A DNA stretch of 64,000 nt, taken from Scleroderma bovista (Eukaryota; Basidiomycota; Agaricomycetes; Boletales; Sclerodermataceae). How positions within the stretch are numbered: the first letter of the stretch is position 1; each line of letters opens with the position of its first letter. The notes beneath the pieces are model-generated. The model saw nothing but the letters and a program-made list of their open reading frames with translations, did not search any database and was not told where the DNA came from. The position numbers and the translations under genes are program-made. The DNA lies in contig JAYMGJ010000346.1 of assembly GCA_037178675.1 (NCBI GenBank), positions 62,001-126,000 of the forward strand, given 5' to 3'. Positions 46,701 to 54,648 of the stretch are shown piece by piece.

Positions 46701-47980
46701 TTGTAGCCCATGAGGACTGGGAGCTCCACCAAGTGGATGTAGTGGGAGCCTACCTACAAGGGGACCTTGATGAAGAGATCTACATGGAGGTGCCGGAAGG
46801 GGTGAAAGAGAAGGGCAAAGAGGGCTGGTATTGGAAGTTGACAAAGGCACTATATGGGCTGAAACAAGCAGGACGTCAGTGGAAAAAGAAACTTGACGAA
46901 ATAATGGGAAAACTCGGCCTCGAGAAAAGCCAAGCGGACGACTGCCTGTACATCCATCACGAAGATGGAGTCGTCGCTCTACTGGTCCTGGCATACGTTG
47001 ATGACATGGCCGTCGCGGGAAAGAACCTAGAGCACGTCCAAAAGTTTAAGAAGGATGTGGCGAAACATGTGGAAATTACTGACCTAGGGGAACTCCATTA
47101 TATCCTCGGTATCCAGGTCAAACGCGGCCGCACAGCGCGCACTATTTCCCTCAATCAAACCACATATATCCGCGATGTTCTCGAACACTTCGGAATGGAA
47201 AATTCGAACCCTGTGTCAACGCCACTTAATACAAAGGAACGCCTATCAGCCGCACAAAGCCCACAAACAAAAGAAGAAAGCAAAGCTTACCTAGAGTACG
47301 CGAGAGGACTCGTGTACATACAAATCGTCGGATCCGTCATCTATGTCACACAAACACACCCTGATGTCTTGCATGCAGTCGGAGTCCTGTCACAATTCAG
47401 CGCAAATCCTGGAAAGGCTCACCTAGAGTCACTCAAGCGCGTCCTAAGGTACCTGAAAGCGACGGCACATTTTTCGTTGACTCTCGGACAACAAGGCACG
47501 AACGGAATTGATTTAGTTGGATGGACAGACTCGGACTGGGCGCAGGACCCAGACACGAGACGATCAATCGGCAGCTTCGTATTTGACGTTGCAGGGAGCA
47601 AGGTAGCTTGGTCATCCAAGAAGCAACCTACCGTTGCACTGTCCACAGTTGAGTCGGAATACATGGCCGCGTCGAACGTGACGAAGGAAGCCATATGGCT
47701 TCGAGTTTTACTAGGAGAAATGGGATTCAAACAGATATTAGCAACCACGATCCACGTCGACAATCAAGGATGTATCGCGCTCGCACATAATCCAGTCAAT
47801 CACTCACGCGCGAAACACATCGATATTCGACATCATTTTATTCGTGAACGCGTTGCTAGCAAGGAAGTTAACCTACGCTACGTGTCGACCAAAGACATGC
47901 TAGCTGATATGTTTACCAAACAACTTCCGCGCGAAGCATTCGAACGGTTCCGAGACGCACTCGGAGTGGGGGAACATTGA
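43745..47980 (+). CDS. Copia-1 Gag-Pol polyprotein
   Basis: 1411 residues, unbroken, in copia order. Gag (about 1-250) ends in a CCHC knuckle, C257-x2-C260-x4-H265-x4-C270 (CRYCKGTGHWANKC). The protease has DCGASAHM with Asp322. The integrase has an HHCC-type region (HRHLGHLHL..CEGC) and D522, D585, E621 with the D-x35-E spacing. The reverse transcriptase has KARIVAKGFDQ and the YVDD box at 1084-1087. The RNase H ends with WTDSDWAQD and ESEYMAASN. All catalytic residues checked are present. The in-frame ATG at 43772 (MSSSTSTDSF) may be the real start because the first ATG overlaps the primer site. With one frame for gag and pol, the ratio must be set after translation or by splicing. Confidence 0.95.
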   Translation: MSPASDLVTMSSSTSTDSFRFAKLSGANYAEWATNMKSTLQSKYLWLITDGREACPSEPPETQPITTTAMEWRAMKKEYLDWHLHDEAAQGFMKGAAEPSQWPHVSECNTAKGMWDTWKKIHVDNQQNINVHYSFEELYTKKYVDGTPIADHIAKMLDIRNHITAAGEELPDIHVARALVLSLPKTQTWELIKIQLFGLDKLTTEIVSTKLQAEANRRTREKSGTETALHTNSGKKSKKGKGKSNESSKGPQPDDICRYCKGTGHWANKCPRHEEDEKTKRGGGESSNLTIGNLRNLGTREVGQVYMALRGVSSATANVLLDCGASAHMFCDQGHFRSYTANEGNETISVGDARDVPIASTGSVELRCRLPDGIRTVVLHGVLHVPKLAANLVSLGTLQRAGAKHHSHEEGIIVTLGADELFRVSFPTSTATLYHINLVQSEAAFAVVASGSMRVWHRHLGHLHLDAIRAMARKKLVSGLDITSPKEYDHICEGCVLGKSHRLPFPKTSSTVYSKMELVVMDITGPMSVETWTERAYAMVVIEASCHFGVGRLLAKKEEVASTLKDVVMMLERQSGLKLKKMCSDNGTEFVNSIVESFCRRNGILHETTVPYAPEQNGIAERSIKTYFEMVRCMLHSAKMDLWYWGEAFMYAVHIRNLSPTSALRDTVPIHAWNGRKPDISHLRIFGSTAYANIPKKVRGGKLEATSIKCRLLGWWADETKGYRLEVAETGKLITARDVRFVEDTKPDDLTVIKSDEPQCPTDELVDLSEESDSGRRQPVAKEWSSSPALSELSSLTPTESSDFESEGRFEPEKNEPVTIPIASVPEPQQAPQPRASKWADLPPREPSTHIRRPPECYGDRMTAEETDAATNETIGTAFVTYAGEPRTVREALQSPNSKQWEKAIQMEYEQLKRTGTFQWVKNIPNGRKAVRSKIVLKEKHDGDGNVVKLKARIVAKGFDQVPGQDYELTFASVAKFMTLRTLLSIVAHEDWELHQVDVVGAYLQGDLDEEIYMEVPEGVKEKGKEGWYWKLTKALYGLKQAGRQWKKKLDEIMGKLGLEKSQADDCLYIHHEDGVVALLVLAYVDDMAVAGKNLEHVQKFKKDVAKHVEITDLGELHYILGIQVKRGRTARTISLNQTTYIRDVLEHFGMENSNPVSTPLNTKERLSAAQSPQTKEESKAYLEYARGLVYIQIVGSVIYVTQTHPDVLHAVGVLSQFSANPGKAHLESLKRVLRYLKATAHFSLTLGQQGTNGIDLVGWTDSDWAQDPDTRRSIGSFVFDVAGSKVAWSSKKQPTVALSTVESEYMAASNVTKEAIWLRVLLGEMGFKQILATTIHVDNQGCIALAHNPVNHSRAKHIDIRHHFIRERVASKEVNLRYVSTKDMLADMFTKQLPREAFERFRDALGVGEH

Positions 47981-47990
47981 GCGCTGGGAG

Positions 47991-48219
47991 TGACGAACAG
48001 AGGCATTAGGGCGAGTGTACGACTTGCGCCCATGTAGTTACTTTCCTTTTTCGGTAGCGCACATGTTCCACCACCGCGCAGCCACCGGGAGGTTCTTCGT
48101 CCTTTCGTTGAATCTCCCAGGTGCGTATTAGACACAAAGTATTATACGTAGTAACTAATACATCGTCCTTTCGTTGAATCTCCCAGCGTCCGCCTCCGGC
48201 TAGACTGCGTCTGCTGTGA
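47991..48219 (+). repeat. Copia-1 3' LTR
   Basis: 229-bp partner of the 5' LTR, followed by target-site duplication ATTAC. Confidence 0.93.
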
Positions 48220-48611
48220 ATTACCTACCATTTTCATGCATGTCAAGTGTATCCTGAGATGTCATTCTGATGAAGCAGTAGATCAGGCTAGTTAATCCAG
48301 GGTAGCGTAGATAGCATTGACCAGATATATTCATTATGTGTGAACATGATCAAGCACATTCCTCAGATATATCTGATTACTTTGGCTCACAATGGTGGCC
48401 AAGGCCAATTGTCCAACAGAATTTGATCATTTGATCAAGTATTCCTATTAGTGCACATAAGCTAACCAACCCTCATCTGGACAGTATTGGACAACACTGA
48501 CCAGTTGTCCCCAACTCTCCCAGACTATTCCAGTAGTATTGTTCATGTAAATCAATTTAAATTATCAATTCTATATAAAATACAAAACTACAGTATATAT
48601 CCTGTCTATAC

Positions 48612-49650
48612 TGTGGGTGGTGGTGGTCGATGCACGGTGGTGGTGGTGGGCATGGTGTCAACGCAGGTGGTGGTTGGCGCGTCGACATTGGTGGTGGTGG
48701 TGGCGGTAGTGGTGATGGTCGCGTCACCGACGCAGGTGGTGGGGTCACGTCGTCGTCCGCAAGTGGTCGTGTCGTCGGTGCTGGTGGTGGGATCGTCCCC
48801 AGGTGGTGGGGTGGTGCGACGCTGGGGGGTGGGACGACGGTGGTGGTCGCGTCATCGACGGTCGTCGCCGTCGCCGTCTGACGACGCTAGAAGGCGGGGG
48901 GTGGGACGACGGTAGTGGGGGGTGGTGGTTGCGACGGTCGTCGACGCTGGGGGGTGGGGGTCGTCGTCGTCGTCGTCATCTGACGACGGTGGTGGTAGTC
49001 GCGTAGTCGCCGTCGCCGTCGCCGTCGCTGGAAGGTGGGGGGTAGGACGACGACGGTCGTCGTCGTCGTCGTCGTCGTCGGCTGACGACGGTGGTGGTCG
49101 CGTCGTCGACGCTGGGGGTGGGACGACGGTCGTCGTGGTCGCCTGACGAGGGTGGTGGTGATCGCGTCGTGGACGGTCGTTGTCGTCGCCGTCTGCGACG
49201 CTGGAAGGTGCGGGGTGGGACGACGGTCGTCGTCGTCGTCTGACGACAGTGGGGGGTGGTGGTGGTCGCGTCGGTCGTCGACGCTGGGGGGTGAGGGTCG
49301 TCGTCGCCGTCGCCGTCTGACGACGGTGGTGGGGTGGTGGTCGCGCCGTCGACGGTGGTGGGTGGGGGTCGTCGCCGTCGCCGTCTGACGACGGTGGTGG
49401 TGGGGTGGTGGTCGCGCCGTCGTCGTCGCCATCTGACGACGCTGGGAGGTGGTGGTCGCGTCGGTCGTCGACGCTGGTGGGGGGTGGGACGACGCTGGTG
49501 GGGGGTGGGACGACGCTGGTCGTCCTCGTCCTCGTCATTGACCGTGGTCGCGGTCGCGGTCGCGCGTTGTCGTCCAGGTGCTGGTGGTGGTCGCATGGCA
49601 GTCGTCGTCGTCGTCGTCGGTGGTGAGGGAAGGGGGGTGGGACGATACTG
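48612..49650. repeat. G/T-rich GTCGTC / GGTGGT minisatellite, about 1 kb
   Basis: The plus strand is made of variants of a loose unit built from ggtggtggtcgcgtcgtcgac, gctggggggtgggacgacg and gccgtctgacgacgg, with no fixed period. It is strongly strand-biased for G and T and CpG-rich, with many GGGGGGTGGG runs that could form G-quadruplexes. Long open frames on both strands here are an effect of the GAC/GTC periodicity and not genes. Confidence 0.8.
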
Positions 49651-49682
49651 GTGTGGTGGTGGTTGAAGACGGAGTGAGGATG

Positions 49683-49762
49683 AGAGAGAGAGAATTCCAC
49701 ATTTATATACCGCTACAAGCAAACAGATGTGCTAAGACGCGGTGCCAGAAGGCCGTAGGAGG
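49683..49762. repeat. 80-bp TATA-bearing repeat, copy 1
   Basis: Shares about 80 bp with 61793..61870, including atttatataccgct, caagcaaac and gctaagacgcggtgcca. On the minus strand it reads as gcggtatataaat followed by gaattctctctct, a promoter-like arrangement facing the minisatellite. Origin unknown; see the second copy. Confidence 0.6.
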
Positions 49763-50571
49763 TGTTATGTAAGAAGTGCAGCTAAAGAGTTGTCGGACGT
49801 AGACTGGTAGGTCAGCATTGTATGTAGGTGGTTTTGTTGCGGCAAAGTGAGGTTTCGGTGTAAGGAAAGCAAGGCTGTAAAAGAAAAGAAAAGAAAACGG
49901 ATATCCCTCTGTTTCTAACTCAATCTCAATCAAATGCTTCCTGGCCGCTTGTGCGGGTACCCAGAGAACTCGTGTTTGCTCCTGCGGGAGAGTAATCTCC
50001 GTAAGAAAGTGTAACCGATGAACACTGAAGGGGAGTGTCGAAGGAGGGGGGAGAGTTTGGTGGTCGGATTGATGAGGACAGCCTTGTGGGGTGGGGACTG
50101 GTTGGCTGTTGACATGGCTGAGTACCACCCCACAGCGATTGACAGATGAAAACATCCAGCCAGTGGGTGTCAATATTGGGGAGACATGGGGGTAAACATT
50201 GCATGTGTGAGCAATGTGTTGAGTCGGTGATGGAAGTGTTGCACTGTTGTAGGACAAAAACAGTGGCAATGGGGGCTGTCGACTGCAAGACGACTGTTGT
50301 ATAGGCAGGAGGTCGCACTGCCTCCTTGTGCGTTACACAACGCGTCTTTTCCTCTGCCACTAGAACGTGGGAAAACTCGAGGATGGTGGTGGTACGAGTT
50401 CAAGAGTGCCCTTTGGAGTGAGGATGAGGGACTTAGAGAAATTTCTTCAAGTGTCTGTGTTTGTGTTTGTGTATATGATTATATCAGCACACTGACTACC
50501 AACATTTCCTAATAGTATCTACCGCTTTCCTACACCAAGAGTGAGTGGGAACCTTTGACCATTTAAGGTAG

Positions 50572-50735
50572 GAGTGCTACTACACTTTTACTACACCTTT
50601 TACTACGTTTTTTGGTACACTTTTACTACACTTTTTAGCACACTTATTGTGACACATTTACTACACATTTTAGTACAATGTTTGGTACACCTCCACTATA
50701 CTTTTACTACACTTTTGGCAACACTTTCAGTAGTA
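50572..50735. repeat. degenerate ACTACACTTTT repeat
   Basis: About ten imperfect copies of a 10-16 bp word (ctacacttttacta, tggtacacttttac). Short-period and AT-rich; no coding sense. Confidence 0.6.
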
Positions 50736-50812
50736 AGCCTGGGCCACTTGCCAAATGGCAAAGTGAAAGGGTGCTGATAGGCTTAACAAGAGGGCAAAAG
50801 CTGATAAGTGTA

Positions 50813-51034
50813 ATGCCATTCTGACAGGTTAATTATAATTGATTATATGCTAGAAACATGATGTTAGCAAGATGACCAGGCTCTGCAACTCTGTTGAAAG
50901 ATAGACCATCAAATATAAGTGGGATGCCATTCTGGCAGGTTAACTATAATTGATTATATGTGGGACACATAATGGTAGCAAGATGACCAGGCTCTGCAAC
51001 TCTGTTGGAAGATAGACAATCAAAGATAACAAGA
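50813..51034. repeat. two tandem copies of a 111-bp unit
   Basis: Units start at 50813 and 50924 with atgccattctg and share gcaagatgaccaggctctgc. The copies differ at a small number of bases. A third partial start (atgccat) follows near 51033. Confidence 0.75.
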
Positions 51035-51832
51035 TGCCATGTCTGTCCTGCATTACCTACAATAAACCATTCTGATATGCACTTGATCATTGTACTCATT
51101 TATGCTAGTTGAATTGTAAGGGTGTTTAATTGCTGATATTTGGGTATATTACAATATCATTCTGATGTATGTTTATAATGTGTATCAGGAAATATCATTT
51201 CTTCCCCAATTTCCTGATGAAGGTATCAGTATGTGTATGTGGTGGTTAGTAGATGGTACTCACCCTCAGTATGCTGGCAAGCTACTGAGGGACTATGGTA
51301 ATAGACTCTACTGTATGTGCACTTTATGCTTATGTAAGTAAGTAAACAAACTATAACAGTTCTGTTTATCTCCAACACCTGCTTCCCTTGTTCCCGTTTT
51401 AGATTAGATCTGATTACTCATAGTTGTGTCCTGTTAACCTTTTGATCTGTTACGCTTATCACTGATCTCCGTTCTGTGTATGTTACTCATCCGTTTGTCA
51501 TCCGCAGACTCTTAGCTACATCTCCGCTATGTCTCTCTCTGCTTCTCGGTTACTGTACATATCCGATGTAAAGTATAAGTCCTCCGAACGCTGAGGGGAT
51601 TGTCCCTCAGTTCAAATATCATCTTGAATACTTCCCGCGAACTCACCTCTGTCTCCTCTGCCTTCTGTCTCCTCTGCCTTCTGGCAACTCCGACCTTCGT
51701 CGGACCTCCGTCTATCTGTCCCTTTGTCCTCCGAAATACGAGGATGCAGGTATCGCAAGGGCGCAGCACATATGCTGAAGCCAAGTCCTCAACACCTCCA
51801 CATCACCTCCGCCTGTTGTCAACATCCCTTCG

Positions 51833-52283
51833 TGTCGACAAGAAAGTATGATTATATCTTATCTTAATCTAATCTTGGAGATTTCCAGAGATCACAGTTA
51901 CATGTGATTCAGAGTAGTGTCAACCGGAAGATCACATGACCAGCTCCACAAGATAGCCGGAACTATCACATGCAAGGCACATGTATAACACATGCTGATG
52001 CAAGTTACAGGCACATTTCCAGATAACTACGTTTATGGAAACTGCACCTACTACATATGGGAATATGGTGAAATAGGCGAGAATAATACTTATCTACGCA
52101 CAGACCATGTACCACAGGTATATATATCCTGTAGGATTCCCTATAGTAAAGTAGTTAAATACAGTTCAACTGTTCTCTCATTACTCGCTACTTCATAAAC
52201 AACTCAACTTCAAGAACCAGCTACTAGCTATCAAAGGTACGCTTGTGCTACCCCGTTGCTGTTGCCCCAGTTTTGTTGCTACA
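51833..52283 (+). repeat. Copia-2 5' LTR
   Basis: 451 bp. By eye it differs from 59664..60114 at eight CpG-related sites and one A/T transversion. Confidence 0.92.
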
Positions 52284-52297
52284 GGTTATGAGCCCTG
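52284..52297 (+). other. Copia-2 primer-binding site (initiator tRNA-Met anticodon arm)
   Basis: Same 14-mer as in Copia-1 and Copia-C, directly after the 5' LTR. Confidence 0.72.
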
Positions 52298-52320
52298 TTT
52301 AAGGCCATACCAGGAAGCAT

Positions 52321-54632
52321 ATGGCAGTTCTGTCTTCGTCACTGCCTCCTGCTATGAACCTTAGACAGCTCGTAGCTGAAGTTCTTCACGAGTTACCATT
52401 TGTTTTTGCCGTGATATCTCTTACGATATATTCTTCGTTTGTGTTTTGGTTTGAACGCTGGAGATACAACTACATTGCCGCACTCTTTGTGTGCTATGCA
52501 GTTCATCTCTTGGTTACCTCGCAGCCACATCCTGCTCCTCCTCCCATTGTTAACAATGTGGGATTACCTCCCAACGTTGACAACCCTCTTGGTGATGACA
52601 ATGAACTCGTTGTCATTGATACTACAGCACCTCCTAGTGTTCATCAAACGGTGGACTTCTATTGGAGAGAAGCTATGTGGAATTACCGCTTGTATCAGCC
52701 AAGGGAACACCACGGCGGTGATTCGCTTAGTGGAAATATGGGACATATTAGGAGGCCTTTGTCTCTTAGTAGGGAGGAACAGCTTTCTCTCATCGGCCAT
52801 GACCGTTTTTACGGATTCATTGATAGTCACATTACTGTTCCTGATCCTCGGTGGGCATTGCCCTACCAATTCCGCGTCTTGTTCAGACATTGGCAATCTG
52901 TTATCATCGAATCTCTTCCATATGATGAAGAGATATTCATTGATAATGTTTCAGATGCCAATTACCTTCGAACAGACATCAGACTCCGACTCAAGGAATT
53001 CGCACGAGAACAGGCCCAGGCCGATCTCCATGCGGAACTCATCTTGAGGCAGCTTGCCGATTTACGTTCCCGCACCTCTGGCCAGGAGCGAAAGTGAGCT
53101 ATGGATGCAGGAAAGAGGAAGAAGTGAACAGGGAAGGAGGATTGTAAGGATTGGTAATCATTGAGTGGTACAACTGCGATGAGGCCCTACTCCACCTCCT
53201 TCTTATGCCGCTGATTGCCGCAGAGCTCTTCAGGAGCGTTGGTGATGACGTGCCGATGTGATTGCCAAAGGAGAAGTTGCTGCTGACATCCAACCTGATC
53301 TGGAGGATAACGGTCCACCCTCTACCAGAGGTGTTTGGACTCAATACATGCAGGGAGTATCGGAGGAATTCTATGTTGAGCTTAGGCCCGGTATAGGTCG
53401 TGCTGCTCACCTTGAAAGCCACCCTTCCGAGGAGTTTGGCGGTCAGGTGATGCAGGGAGTCATTCCGGCTTACCAGAGACGAATCGACAACACCCCTTTT
53501 CCTCTGATTGCTAACCCGCACCCTGAACCAGAACAGGGTCAAGTCAGAGGTATGGTTGGCGAGGAGCTAGCCATTGTATATCCAGAGAATCCGCGGGTCC
53601 ATTGGGCCTTCAACGGATCGTATTATCTCCCCTCTGCTAAGCTTCACGCTTATTCGACGCCTCACGCCCGAGCTAACATCATGGGAGTAGACTATCAGTC
53701 GCTCCACTATGAAGATCCTGCTCTCACAACCATCCCAGCCTTCTGGATCGATCCCTGCCCAGAGATCTACCAGCCAGCCAGTCATTGGCGGCATCCTCTC
53801 TACTCTGAGCAGCGATTTTCCGGAGCTATCCCATCTCTTTGGGACTGGCACAATTGGCTTGAAGTCAACTTCCAGTACACCTGGAAGCAGAGAACGCACT
53901 GAGCACAGTACTCAATACCCACATGCATGGAGCGACCTGGTATCCTCTTTGAGGAAAGTCAGGATCTCTGGGTGGCTCACACCACTCTCATCCATCTCGA
54001 TATGGCGGACTACCAGAATGGAGTGTTTTCGTTCCATGGACTCCAGCCCCACTGGCCATCTAGTCAGGATCAATGCAATGATCTCACACTCCTGCACGAC
54101 AAGCACGAGGCTGGACGAGAAGGTGATGAAGCTCTTGACGATGATGCAGAATGATCAGATTCCGGGATTCCTGGAGGAGCCCTTGATTAGGTGCTTCCCA
54201 AGTCCTTACTGGCACCCTATCCCTTACTCTGGGAAGGGACGACCACTTTGGAAATCTGATAAAGGACTTCTAAAGTCCATCTCTGCTTACATCTTGTATG
54301 ATAAGGCTCCAGTTGTTCTTTTTACCCCTTACAAAATTTTCCCATGGTCTATGCTTACTTTTGAATATTGGTCTTTGGACAGCAACAAGGTTGTCTCCAA
54401 TTATCAGTATTGTCCTGATTATGATTTTGATGTTTTCTTTGACATTTTACCTAGGCATTGGTCGTATACGACATTTATGATACCTACAGACTCCTTGGAC
54501 TCCTCATCTTCAACAGAAGAGGATACACAGTCCAAATCTTCTTCATCTTCTAAAGAAGAACTCATCTTTCTTCCACCTGCTTCTGTTACCACTGTACCGG
54601 AACTGATTTTACTAAATCTTTTTGATTTCTGA
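52321..54632 (+). pseudogene. Copia-2 accessory frame upstream of gag, with membrane segments
   Basis: Not a standard copia product and not recognised. The first part (52321..53097, 258 codons, open) has two hydrophobic segments near its start, FVFAVISLTIYSSFVFW and YIAALFVCYAVHLLVT, then a soluble region. A related second part continues in another frame (about 53100..54154) with several in-frame TGA codons where CGA would fit, for example at 53900. The frame shifts again to a Ser/Glu-rich end at 54632 (DSSSSTEEDTQSKSSSSSKE). Either one long decayed gene or two. An envelope-like or membrane-targeting role is only a guess. Confidence 0.55.
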
Positions 54633-54648
54633 ATATACCAGAATCATT

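Larger units (their letters stand above)
43512..48219 (+). mobile_element. Copia-1: intact Ty1/copia retrotransposon
   Basis: 4.7-kb element with 229-bp LTRs, exact target-site duplication ATTAC (43507..43511 and 48220..48224), a primer site right after the 5' LTR, one unbroken gag-pol frame, and a purine-rich tract (ggagtgggggaac, gctgggag) before the 3' LTR. Inserted into segment X. It is the youngest and only apparently functional element in the nest. Confidence 0.95.
43441..51263. mobile_element. segment X: unclassified 3.1-kb insertion (contains Copia-1)
   Basis: Without Copia-1 this is 43441..43511 plus 48225..51263. It splits the right LTR of Copia-C and is flanked by a 24-bp direct repeat (43417..43440 and 51264..51287) that occurs once in the uninterrupted left LTR. 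It contains a G/T-rich minisatellite, a 111-bp tandem repeat and a copy of an 80-bp TATA-bearing repeat. Weak inverted similarity exists near the ends (ttcatcaggaaat at about 43473 and on the minus strand at about 51221..51209). No transposase or reverse transcriptase was recognised. An open frame of 188 codons (50269..49703, minus) has no recognisable features. Confidence 0.5.
32307..51358 (-). mobile_element. Copia-C: minus-strand copia-like element with gag only
   Basis: LTRs of 166-169 bp lie at 32307..32398 plus 40346..40422 (3' LTR, split by Gypsy-A) and 43346..43440 plus 51288..51358 (5' LTR, split by segment X). Outer flanks are GTTCC (32302..32306) and GTTCT (51359..51363). On the minus strand the 5' LTR is followed by a primer site GGTTATGAGCCCTG (43345..43332), and the 3' LTR is preceded by the purine-rich gggggagtgttgcagaac. 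Only a decayed gag-like region lies between, so the element is probably non-autonomous. The outer left end carries three extra bases (TGC) absent at the primer-site junction. Confidence 0.6.

Noticed and set aside
48852..49722. Long open frames (282, 248, 181 codons) on the minus strand and several on the plus strand
   Set aside because: They arise from the GTC/GAC minisatellite, which has no stops in several frames. The translations are Thr/Pro/Arg or Val/Gly/Arg runs.
50813..51034. Tandem repeats considered as a CRISPR-like array
   Set aside because: Only two units of 111 bp with no spacer structure, in a fungal repeat region.
51184..51218. Hairpin near the right end of segment X considered as a Helitron 3' terminus
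   Set aside because: It is about 45 bp from the boundary, there is no CTRR end, and the flanks show a 24-bp duplication, which Helitrons do not make.
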